From Clostridium sp. (lineage in GTDB: Bacteria > Bacillota > Clostridia > Lachnospirales > Lachnospiraceae), in assembly GCA_023663815.1 (NCBI GenBank), contig JAMPGS010000013.1, positions 1 through 41,887 of the forward strand: a stretch of DNA of 41,887 bases, in the 5' to 3' direction. Below are positions 24,461 through 31,531 of the stretch, piece after piece. The notes beneath the pieces are model-generated. The model worked only from the letters and a program-made list of their open reading frames with translations. It was not told where the DNA came from and did not search any database. Position 1 is the stretch's first letter. Each line of letters begins with the position of its first letter. The translations under genes were made by a program, and so were the position numbers.

Positions 24461-25744
24461 TTATTTTAGGCGGTTAATAATCTCATTTACCTTTTTAAAT
24501 ACAAGCTCCTCGTCCATAGTGAGAATTTTTCTGTTTTCCATGGTTATCTTTCCGTCGATTATCACCGTCTCCACCTCGGAACCATTGGCGGAATAAGAAA
24601 GCCCGGCAATCAAATTGTTTCTCGGCGTTAGGGAAGGGGTGTTCAAATCGAGAATTGCAATATCCGCTTTCTTGCCTGCTTCAAGGCTTCCCGTTTCCTT
24701 TTCAAGCCCTAAAGCCCTTGCGCCGTTTATTGTGGCGATGCGGAATCCCTCCTTTGCGCTGATACATTGGGGCGTTTTTCCCACTCCCTTATGAATAAGC
24801 GTTAAAAGATTTAATTCATGGAACATATTAAGGCTGTTGTTGCTGGCAGCCCCGTCCGTCCCAAGACAAACGTTGATTCCCTTTTCAAGCATGGCGGGAA
24901 CCGGTGCAAAACCGTTCCCCAATTTCATGTTGCTCGCGGGATTTGTCACCACGCTGACATTTTTTTTCTTGAGAATTTCCATGTCGCTTTCGGTTACCTG
25001 CACACAATGAGCGGCGATTGCCGGAACGTCAAACAAGCCGTTTTTATCCGCCATTTCAATGGGAGAACAGCCGTATTTTTCCCTAATCTGCTGTATTTCG
25101 CTTTCGCTCTCCGACAGATGCACGTGAATTCTCATGCGATTTTTTTTCGCCTCATTAGACACAATGCGCATATAAGCGTCGTCGCAGGTGTAAGGGGCGT
25201 GAGGACCCAGCATAAAAGTCAGCCTGTCGCAGTCCTTCGCGGCGTCTCTCTCCTCATAGGCTTGTCTCAGCCTCATCTGTCCGGCCTCGTCGTCCCCGCT
25301 TCCAACCAAACCGCGGCATATTACGGCCCTCATGCCGGATTCTTTTACCGCCCTTGTGGTCTGGTGAATGTTCATCTGCATATCGTTAAAGCAGGTTGTA
25401 CCGCTTTTCATCATTTCAATGATTGCCAGACAAGCCCCCCAATAGGTATCCTCATCCGTCATTTTCTGTTCGATAGGGTCTATGGTCCCAAAAAGCCAGT
25501 CCATAAAGCTTAAGTCGTCGGCCACGTTTCTCATAAACGACATATAAGAGTGGGTATGACAGTTGATAAGCCCCGGAATGGCAAGCCTGTCCTTCCCATC
25601 AATCACCTTGTCCGCACGAAAACCGGCGGGCTCTTCGCCAATCGATGTGATTCTATTTCCTTCTATATAAATGCTCGTCTGTTTAATTACGTCCCCGCCG
25701 CCCTCCGGCAGCACGGCAAGAATATCTTTTAAAAGTATTCCCAT
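24461..25744 (-). CDS. mtaD: 5'-methylthioadenosine/S-adenosylhomocysteine deaminase
   Basis: Zinc-dependent amidohydrolase that deaminates methylthioadenosine or S-adenosylhomocysteine to the inosine forms. It has the metal HxH in LINCHTHSYMSFMRN near residue 65, the substrate segment ADDLSFMDWLFG, LGPHAPYTCDD near 178, HVHLSESESE near 212, AAHCVQ near 244 and LGTDGAASNNSLNMF near 297, all typical of the MTA/SAH deaminase subfamily. Length 427 is normal. The start ATG at 25744 has AGGAGG four to five bases upstream. It lies between a 2-hydroxyacid dehydrogenase (33 bases upstream) and the AhcY-family gene, so it probably feeds its product to the latter. Confidence 0.9.
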   Translation of the reverse strand: MGILLKDILAVLPEGGGDVIKQTSIYIEGNRITSIGEEPAGFRADKVIDGKDRLAIPGLINCHTHSYMSFMRNVADDLSFMDWLFGTIDPIEQKMTDEDTYWGACLAIIEMMKSGTTCFNDMQMNIHQTTRAVKESGMRAVICRGLVGSGDDEAGQMRLRQAYEERDAAKDCDRLTFMLGPHAPYTCDDAYMRIVSNEAKKNRMRIHVHLSESESEIQQIREKYGCSPIEMADKNGLFDVPAIAAHCVQVTESDMEILKKKNVSVVTNPASNMKLGNGFAPVPAMLEKGINVCLGTDGAASNNSLNMFHELNLLTLIHKGVGKTPQCISAKEGFRIATINGARALGLEKETGSLEAGKKADIAILDLNTPSLTPRNNLIAGLSYSANGSEVETVIIDGKITMENRKILTMDEELVFKKVNEIINRLK

Positions 25745-25777
25745 GGCTCCTCCTATTATAATTACGCTTTATCTCCA

Positions 25778-26737
25778 TCACAGATTTACAATATTTCTGT
25801 CCTCTCCCTTAAGAAAGGCCTCGATATTTTTACAGGTTTCGGACACGCACCTATTTCTCGCCTCAATGCTTGCCCACGCGAGATGAGGAGTGATAATCAG
25901 CTTATTGCTGTCCTTAATTTTTCCCAAAGGATTGCTCGCCTTGATGGGCTCCGCGCTAAGCACGTCCAGCCCGGCGCCCGCGATATACTCTTCCGTCAAA
26001 GCTGTGTATAAATCCTCGTCGTTTACCACAGGACCTCTCGCCACATTGATTAAAATTGCGCTTTTTTTCATTTTCTTAAGGGCGTCTAAATTGATTAAAT
26101 TTCTGGTCTTGTCGCTTAAAGGACAGTGAAGGGAAAGAAAATCCGATTCCGCAAGAAGCGTGTCAAAATCTACTCTTTCATATTCCGTGCAAGTGCTATT
26201 ACCGGAAGCCGAATAAAAAATAACCCTGCATCCAAAAGCTTCCGCGACGGAAGCTACCTTCTTTCCAATATTTCCCATTCCTACAATGCCCCAAGTTTTC
26301 CCCGCAAGCTCCGTAAAGGGAATATCAAAATTAGAAAATCTGTCCTGCGCCCCGTAAGCCCCTGATTTCACATACTCGTCGTAATGATGAAGTTTTTCAA
26401 GCACATAAAAACAAAGGGCAAAGGTATGCTGGGCTACCGCGTCGGTGGAATAGTTTACCACATTCGCTACCTTAATTCCCCTGCTTTTACAATAGGAAAG
26501 GTTTATATTGTCATAGCCCGTGGCAAACTCGCAGATTAACTTTACATTTTTTGCATCTTTCAAAGTTTCCTCATTTAAAGGGGCTTTGTTTGCCACAATA
26601 ATATCCGCATCCCCTACCTTTTCTTTCACGTCCGCCGCCGTGGTATTTGGATAAATTGTAACGTCTCCTAACTTTCCAATTCCGTCCACAGAAACGTCCA
26701 ATCCGACGCTGTTTCTTTCCAGCACAACTATTTTCAT
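25778..26737 (-). CDS. D-2-hydroxyacid dehydrogenase (glycerate dehydrogenase-like)
   Basis: NAD(P)-dependent oxidoreductase that interconverts a 2-keto acid and a D-2-hydroxy acid. The Rossmann motif is GIVGMGNIGKKVA near residue 150. The catalytic Arg lies in INVARGPVV, the Glu in SAEPI and the His in TPHLAW, the complete triad. A Leu/Cys-rich substrate loop (FATGYDNINLSYC) resembles glycerate/hydroxypyruvate reductases more than lactate or phosphoglycerate enzymes, but the substrate cannot be fixed. Length 319 is normal. The start ATG at 26737 follows AAGGAG. It is first in the unit with mtaD and ahcY, behind a good promoter. Confidence 0.88.
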   Translation of the reverse strand: MKIVVLERNSVGLDVSVDGIGKLGDVTIYPNTTAADVKEKVGDADIIVANKAPLNEETLKDAKNVKLICEFATGYDNINLSYCKSRGIKVANVVNYSTDAVAQHTFALCFYVLEKLHHYDEYVKSGAYGAQDRFSNFDIPFTELAGKTWGIVGMGNIGKKVASVAEAFGCRVIFYSASGNSTCTEYERVDFDTLLAESDFLSLHCPLSDKTRNLINLDALKKMKKSAILINVARGPVVNDEDLYTALTEEYIAGAGLDVLSAEPIKASNPLGKIKDSNKLIITPHLAWASIEARNRCVSETCKNIEAFLKGEDRNIVNL

Positions 26738-26770
26738 AGGCTCTTCTCCTTAATTTTTTAATTCCTTATC

Positions 26771-26799
26771 ATTATATAAAAATTATTTAATTTTGACAA
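26771..26799 (-). promoter_or_regulatory. Sigma-A type promoter for the dehydrogenase-mtaD-ahcY unit
   Basis: On the minus strand TTGTCA (26799-26794), exactly 17 bases, then TATAAT (26776-26771), 34 bases before the dehydrogenase start codon. Confidence 0.75.
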
Positions 26800-26894
26800 C
26801 AATGCAATAAAATTGAATTCTTCTTTTCCTAAACTGAAATTCCACCACAAAATTCCACTATATTAAATAGGTAGATACGAAAAATATAAGTATA

Positions 26895-26921
26895 AACCAT
26901 AGCTTAAAGCATGGTTATAAT
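26895..26921 (+). promoter_or_regulatory. Inverted repeat overlapping a -10 element upstream of the lipoprotein remnant
   Basis: AACCAT (26895-26900) and ATGGTT (26911-26916) with a ten-base spacer. The second arm runs directly into TATAAT (26916-26921). No good -35 box lies 17 bases upstream, so an activator- or repressor-controlled promoter is possible. Other parts of 26738-26953 are plain AT-rich sequence. Confidence 0.35.
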
Positions 26922-26953
26922 AGAATTATAGTTTATAGAAACAGGGGAGAGAA

Positions 26954-27209
26954 ATGAAGAAAAACCATTTATTTATAGTTATCATTATATCGGCGGCCTG
27001 TCTCCAGTCAACACCCCTCCCAGCAGCAACAGGCAGTACAACAACAGCAGACCCAGCAAGCAGACCAACAAACACAAAATATGTCAGATTCTGAAATTAA
27101 AAATTTCTTGATGGAAGGGTATAGCAGTGGGTTAAGCCTAGACAACTTACCCAATCATGAATACAATGAAAATGTAGCAAGTGGTATGGAGCATTATCAT
27201 GCGGAGTAA
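26954..27209 (+). pseudogene. Frameshifted Gln-rich small lipoprotein
   Basis: ATG at 26954, after GGGGAGAG, opens MKKNHLFIVIIISAACLQ, a short lipoprotein signal with lipobox SAAC. That frame then reads only a biased tail and stops at 27092. From about 27005 the +1 frame gives a far more protein-like continuation: a Gln-rich stretch with QQQQAVQQQQTQQ, then SDSEIKNFLMEGYSSGLSLDNL and EYNENVASGMEHYHAE, ending at TAA 27207-27209. One base gained or lost near codons 17-24 would rejoin the two parts into a lipoprotein of about 84 residues. Either a recent frameshift or a sequencing error. No family recognised; composition is AT-rich like the genes that follow. Confidence 0.55.
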
Positions 27210-27230
27210 AATAAATATAGGCATTACTGA

Positions 27231-27257
27231 TAGGGATGTTCATTAAGAATATCCCTA
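27231..27257 (+). terminator. Probable terminator after the lipoprotein remnant
   Basis: Stem TAGGGATGTTC (27231-27241) with GAATATCCCTA (27247-27257), eleven pairs including one G-U, loop ATTAA. The tail TTATTATCC is only weakly T-rich, so termination strength is uncertain. Confidence 0.55.
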
Positions 27258-27307
27258 TTATTATCCAAAAATAATTCAAAAATATTTTGAATTTAATAAA
27301 ATCTTAC

Positions 27308-27336
27308 TTGTAATAGTTTAATTTTTACGTTATAAT
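27308..27336 (+). promoter_or_regulatory. Sigma-A type promoter for the retropepsin two-gene unit
   Basis: TTGTAA (27308-27313), exactly 17 bases, then TATAAT (27331-27336), 30 bases before the first start codon. Confidence 0.7.
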
Positions 27337-27366
27337 AATATAAATTTAAAGGTGGTGAAGTGGATA

Positions 27367-27636
27367 ATGAGAAATACAGAGAATAAATATACTATTGGAG
27401 AACTTAAAAAAAATATGAGAGTTAAAGTATCTCAGCTTAATTGTATACTAGATGTTCCTATGATTTTAGTGGATACAAAAGTAATAGCAGACGGTGGAGA
27501 TTTAGAGGGAACTTTAGTTTATTTTGGAAAGGCTGAAACAGAAGAATATGAAGGGTGGTTTCGTCAAACAAAGCCTATAACCCCTATATATTTTAATAGT
27601 ACAGAATTGGGGGATGATGTGGTATATGATGAATAA
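27367..27636 (+). CDS. Small protein of unknown function, partner of the retropepsin-like gene
   Basis: Not recognised. The predicted protein of 89 residues (MRNTENKYTIGELKKNMRV...) is acidic at the C-terminus (ELGDDVVYDE), has no membrane segment or signal, and looks like a compact alpha/beta protein with a KVSQLNCILDVPMILVD strand pair. Start choice: ATG at 27367 lies behind GGTGGTG; in-frame GTG codons at 27352 and 27355 sit too close to that site. It has its own promoter and overlaps the next gene by 8 bases, so the two products are probably made in fixed ratio. It could be a substrate, inhibitor or chaperone of the protease; that is only inference. Confidence 0.7.
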   Translation: MRNTENKYTIGELKKNMRVKVSQLNCILDVPMILVDTKVIADGGDLEGTLVYFGKAETEEYEGWFRQTKPITPIYFNSTELGDDVVYDE

Positions 27637-28216
27637 ATACATTAGAATAGTTATGAAAGAAACAAAAGCAGGCGGCGGTGTAATAAGTACATTAGCATCA
27701 TTCAAATTGAATAACGTAACAGCGCCATTTGAGAATGTAGATGTTAAAATTGATACCGGATGTTCTTTAAGTACAATTCCTTTAGCAAAATTCAAAGCTA
27801 AATTATTATGTAATATGTTAAAACATAATGATATACAAAAAGGTGTAAATTGGGTGACGAGCTATGGGGTTGAAACAGGAGGAGAAAAACACGATATGCC
27901 TGTGACATATGATGAAAAAATGTGTTGCACAGCATTAAAATTCAAACATGGTATTTCAAATTTTGTTATAGGTGGCATTGATATTTCAACTGAAAATATA
28001 TATGTAAGTTATGATAGGAAGTCTAATATACTAATTGGAATGGATATACTCAAAGAGTGGGATATACATATAGGAAAAAGTTTCGTACCGAAAGAAAGAG
28101 GTAAAACAGTATTTATTGCCTGCCCGTATGGCATGTTAAATGATGATTATTTTAAAGAACTTGATAGAACATTTCTTATAGCAACATCGGCATCAGTAGT
28201 TAAATTCTCAAAATAA
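27629..28216 (+). CDS. Retropepsin-like (clan AA) aspartic protease
   Basis: Predicted single-domain aspartic protease of 195 residues. The catalytic motif is KIDTGCSLSTIP with D42-T-G, and the second family hallmark, a hydrophobic strand with Gly-x-Asp, is NILIGMDIL near 133-141, as in 'LLGxDxL' of retroviral and bacterial retropepsin-like proteins. One such domain gives only one catalytic Asp, so activity would need a homodimer. There is no signal peptide or membrane helix, so it should be cytosolic. Start choice: ATG at 27629 lies across the partner's stop; ATG at 27626 and 27614 are alternatives. AT-rich composition and isolation between unrelated operons suggest acquisition by transfer. 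Substrate unknown. Confidence 0.78.
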   Translation: MNKYIRIVMKETKAGGGVISTLASFKLNNVTAPFENVDVKIDTGCSLSTIPLAKFKAKLLCNMLKHNDIQKGVNWVTSYGVETGGEKHDMPVTYDEKMCCTALKFKHGISNFVIGGIDISTENIYVSYDRKSNILIGMDILKEWDIHIGKSFVPKERGKTVFIACPYGMLNDDYFKELDRTFLIATSASVVKFSK

Positions 28217-28288
28217 TGCAGCGTAAGAGTTATATATATTAGCGTCTATAGCTTTTTCTTTTGTTCTCATTCAAATCCTAAAAAACAA

Positions 28289-30520
28289 TTAAAATGCAGC
28301 TGTCCGCATGATAACCTCGTCCTGAAGGTTTTTATTCAATTCCGTAAAGTAAGCGCTGTATCCTGTTACCCGGACAATCAGCCCTGTGTATTTTTCCGGT
28401 GATTTTTGCGCTTCCATTAACTCCTTGGCAGACAAAAAATAAAGCTGTATCTGCATCCCTCCCTCTTTAAAAAAGGTTTGCAAAATTTGAGAAAGAGCAC
28501 GAACGCCATTTTCTCCTGAAAATAAATTTAGAGGAAGTTTTACATCCAAAGTAGCCGCGTTATTGGAAAGGGAATAATCCAATTTGGCAGCAGAACGAAG
28601 CATAGCTGTCAAACCTTGATAATCCCGCCCATGAGTTGGGCTTACTCCATTGGCAAAAGGCTGCCCTTTGCGATGTCCGTCAGGCAAAGCCGCGCAGCTC
28701 TCCCCATTCATAAATTCTAAATAGCTAAATAACCCCGGTCTTAACAAAGTACCGGAAAGATGCCGTCTTTTTTGAATTGCTTCACACAAATACTGCCCTA
28801 ATTCCCGAACGGTATAATCAGCTTCATCGCAGTCATTTCCATATTTAGGAGCCTTATTAATTAATATGGCTTGAAGCGCTTCATCCTCGGCAAAATCAGT
28901 ACAAAGTCCTTTCCACAATCTCTCCATTGACAAAGATTTTTCTTCAAACACCAATTTTTTTATAGCGGTAAAACTATCTGCCGTTTGAATCAAACCGCTC
29001 ATCCGCACCCCTATTGTAGTTAAAGCGGCGCCAAACTGCGTTACGTCTTTCCCTTTTTGAATACACCCCTCTATTAATACCGATTCCAGCGTATGGGGGA
29101 GCATCAAACTGTGGCGCAGCGTTTCATAAAGCAATTGTTGTTCCAACATATCTAAGGCATATTCCACCTGCTTTTGAAATGCTTCCTTCAATTGCTTTAA
29201 ATCCTGAAATTCATTTAAATATCCAGTTTGCGGCCCAAGCTGCTCGCCAGTTGTCATGGAAACGCCGTTATTCATCGCTAATTCAAAGCATTTTCCTATA
29301 TTAACAGCCGCCCCCATGGGGTTCCCACACTCTTTTCCGGGAGCAGCCATCTCGTAGCAGCCAATAAGACCGTAATCCATGGCGTCTTCCCGAACATAAC
29401 CATACTTTTCCAAAGCTTGAATCGAAATTTCATCACAGTAAAACATAGGCCCGCAGTTTCCCTGAGCTGTCCGAACGCACGCCTCAATATATTCTTTTGG
29501 CGCATCGTTCCAGATACGGGCGTTAAGTTTCGGTTGAAAAATCTTTAAACGGCGGGTAGCGTTAAGCATTAAATAAGTTAAAGAATTTACCCCGCTGCCG
29601 CCATTTGAAAGAATTCCTCCCAATGTCAAAGCCCGTCCCGGATCAAGCATTTTAGAGGGATACCGCCAGTTTTTTAACCAAAACAAATCAATCAGTTCCT
29701 GAGCTTCATCCTCGCTTAAAATCCCGCTTTCCAAATCCTTTTGATAAAAAGGATACAAATATTGATCCATTCTTCCATAAGAAAACGCTGACACCCCCGA
29801 CTCAATTTCCAAAAGAAGCTGAGTAAACCATAAAAGCTGCAATGCTTCCCGAAAATTTGCTGCAGGCGATGCGGCAATACGAGAACATACCCTTCCTATT
29901 TCCCGCAATTCTTCGGCGCGGCCAAATTCCACTGTTTCTGCTAAGTGAAATGCTTCCTCCCCGTACCTCTTAATGAAAAGCTCGCTTCCTAAAATGGTTT
30001 CTTTTCCAGAGAGCAAAAAATTACGCTGATTTTCTTCTAAAGCAGAATCCTCCAGCCGCCGGTTTATTTCCTCCTTCAATCCGCCAAAACCAATCCGCAA
30101 TACTTTCTCATAATCTACAATAACATGCCCAAAATTAAGCCCGCCATAAAATACTTCGCTCCATTTATCAAAATTTGGAGTTTGACTTAAACCAGTATGC
30201 TCCAAAAATTCTCTATTTATCTGCGTCAACGCCTGTTCCCGCTCTCTTGGCAATATAGGATCGGGCAGACAACAGCGATTACAGTCCCATTCTTTATAAA
30301 GAAAATGGCCTACGATTATTTCATTATCATAGATGGGGGTGACAACCTGTCCCATACAAAATTTAAAAAATTTTCCCTTGCGATAAAAATAATCTTCTTC
30401 ATATTTCCCTGTTTTTTCCCAAAGAGATAAAAATTCTTCCGTTGAAAATTCCGGTTCTTCTTTTGAGATATTATCCATTACCAGTTGAACGCGTTTCGTT
30501 ACTTTGTCTTTCATTTCCAT
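28289..30520 (-). CDS. Glycyl-radical enzyme, divergent dehydratase-like (PFL2/GD) group
   Basis: Oxygen-sensitive radical enzyme of 743 residues. The glycyl-radical loop near the C-terminus is RVTGYSAYFTEL with G720, followed by NLQDEVIMR. The active-site Cys and Glu lie in DYGLIGCYEMAAPGKE (C388, E390); the CxE pair is the dehydratase/lyase hallmark, as in glycerol dehydratase 'GCVE'. Other family blocks: GHVIVDYEKVL near 133 and QLLWFTQL near 231. The second acid expected about 14 residues after the Cys in glycerol dehydratase is Met here, and the N-terminus is shorter than usual, so this is not one of the well-known types. Its activase precedes it by 54 bases and two glycosidases lie upstream. 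Start ATG at 30520; a TTG at 30529 and ATG at 30514 are alternatives. Confidence 0.88.
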   Translation of the reverse strand: MEMKDKVTKRVQLVMDNISKEEPEFSTEEFLSLWEKTGKYEEDYFYRKGKFFKFCMGQVVTPIYDNEIIVGHFLYKEWDCNRCCLPDPILPREREQALTQINREFLEHTGLSQTPNFDKWSEVFYGGLNFGHVIVDYEKVLRIGFGGLKEEINRRLEDSALEENQRNFLLSGKETILGSELFIKRYGEEAFHLAETVEFGRAEELREIGRVCSRIAASPAANFREALQLLWFTQLLLEIESGVSAFSYGRMDQYLYPFYQKDLESGILSEDEAQELIDLFWLKNWRYPSKMLDPGRALTLGGILSNGGSGVNSLTYLMLNATRRLKIFQPKLNARIWNDAPKEYIEACVRTAQGNCGPMFYCDEISIQALEKYGYVREDAMDYGLIGCYEMAAPGKECGNPMGAAVNIGKCFELAMNNGVSMTTGEQLGPQTGYLNEFQDLKQLKEAFQKQVEYALDMLEQQLLYETLRHSLMLPHTLESVLIEGCIQKGKDVTQFGAALTTIGVRMSGLIQTADSFTAIKKLVFEEKSLSMERLWKGLCTDFAEDEALQAILINKAPKYGNDCDEADYTVRELGQYLCEAIQKRRHLSGTLLRPGLFSYLEFMNGESCAALPDGHRKGQPFANGVSPTHGRDYQGLTAMLRSAAKLDYSLSNNAATLDVKLPLNLFSGENGVRALSQILQTFFKEGGMQIQLYFLSAKELMEAQKSPEKYTGLIVRVTGYSAYFTELNKNLQDEVIMRTAAF

Positions 30521-30574
30521 AAAATACAATATCCCCTCTCCTGTGGCGCACCTGTCATATCTTTATTTTTAAAT

Positions 30575-31501
30575 TTATAATCCCCGGCAGACAACCGGAA
30601 TTGAAAGCCTTTGCTTCATTCTTTCTTCTATCTGCTTCAAAGTTTTAGAATCCGGCGGTTCTAATTCAGCGGCTTTATAGTCCATTCCTAATTGTTGATA
30701 TTTTGACAAAGCGGTTCTATGAAAAGGAAGTAAATCTATCCCTTTTAATTTCGGATACCTGGCTAAAATTTCCGCCATTTTTTCCTGTTCCTCCAAAGAA
30801 GTATTTACCCCCAAAATCAATGGAATCCGAATTCTAATGAAAGCTCCTTCTAAGTACAACCTTTCTAAATTCTCCAAAATAAGCTCATTAGAACTTCCGG
30901 TAACCTGTCGATGTAGTTTAGGGCTTGCCGTTTTTAAATCAAACAGAAATAAATCCGTTTTATTCAACACTTTTTGAAAAGCCTCCCATGGAACATTTCC
31001 AGCAGTATCCACAACTATAGATATTCCCTCAGCCTTAAGCCTTTCCATAACAGAATACAAAGCCTTTTCTTGAAGCAGCGGCTCTCCGCCTGAAAAGGTC
31101 ACTCCTCCGCCGCTGCCCTCATAATAGGCTCTATCCGCCAACAATAACGAAACAAGCTCATCCCTTTCATATAATCGAACAGTAGGAACAATTGCCTGCG
31201 CCGGACACTGCTCCGAGCATTGAACACACTTGCCGCAGGTTTTATGCATCTTTGCATATTCTACCAAATCTTTAGGAGAATATATACTCTTTATACCAGA
31301 AATTTCTTTACAAACCGATAGGCACATTCCACAGTGGATACAGCGGGAAGAAATATATCGAAGCTCACAGCTGGAACGAAGCGTTTCCGGATTATGACAC
31401 CAAAAACACCGCAGAGAACATCCTTTTAAAAAAACAGTAGTTCTAATTCCCGGCCCATCGTGAAAGGATGCCCTTTGAATGTTCGTAATCGACAGCTGCA
31501 T
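30575..31501 (-). CDS. Glycyl-radical enzyme activase (radical SAM, with ferredoxin-like domain)
   Basis: Installs the glycyl radical on its partner using SAM and a [4Fe-4S] cluster. The radical-SAM motif CX3CX2C is GCSLRCFWCHNPE near residue 25. Two further cysteine sets follow, RCIHCGMCLSVC and CGKCVQCSEQC, the extra two-cluster insert of dehydratase-type activases. GGGVTFSGGEPLLQ near 130 is the SAM-binding GGE-type block. Start choice: ATG at 31501 has GGAGG nine bases upstream; the frame from 31522 would contain that site. It lies 30 bases after the DUF6259 gene and 54 bases before the glycyl-radical enzyme, so the pairing is clear. Confidence 0.93.
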   Translation of the reverse strand: MQLSITNIQRASFHDGPGIRTTVFLKGCSLRCFWCHNPETLRSSCELRYISSRCIHCGMCLSVCKEISGIKSIYSPKDLVEYAKMHKTCGKCVQCSEQCPAQAIVPTVRLYERDELVSLLLADRAYYEGSGGGVTFSGGEPLLQEKALYSVMERLKAEGISIVVDTAGNVPWEAFQKVLNKTDLFLFDLKTASPKLHRQVTGSSNELILENLERLYLEGAFIRIRIPLILGVNTSLEEQEKMAEILARYPKLKGIDLLPFHRTALSKYQQLGMDYKAAELEPPDSKTLKQIEERMKQRLSIPVVCRGL

Positions 31502-31531
31502 GAATCTTTTCCTCCACTTCATGCTTCGTTT

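Noticed and set aside
28289-31501. Pyruvate formate-lyase and its activase
   Set aside because: Pyruvate formate-lyase has adjacent active-site cysteines; this enzyme has a single Cys with a Glu two residues later, and the activase carries the extra ferredoxin-like clusters typical of dehydratase-type activases.
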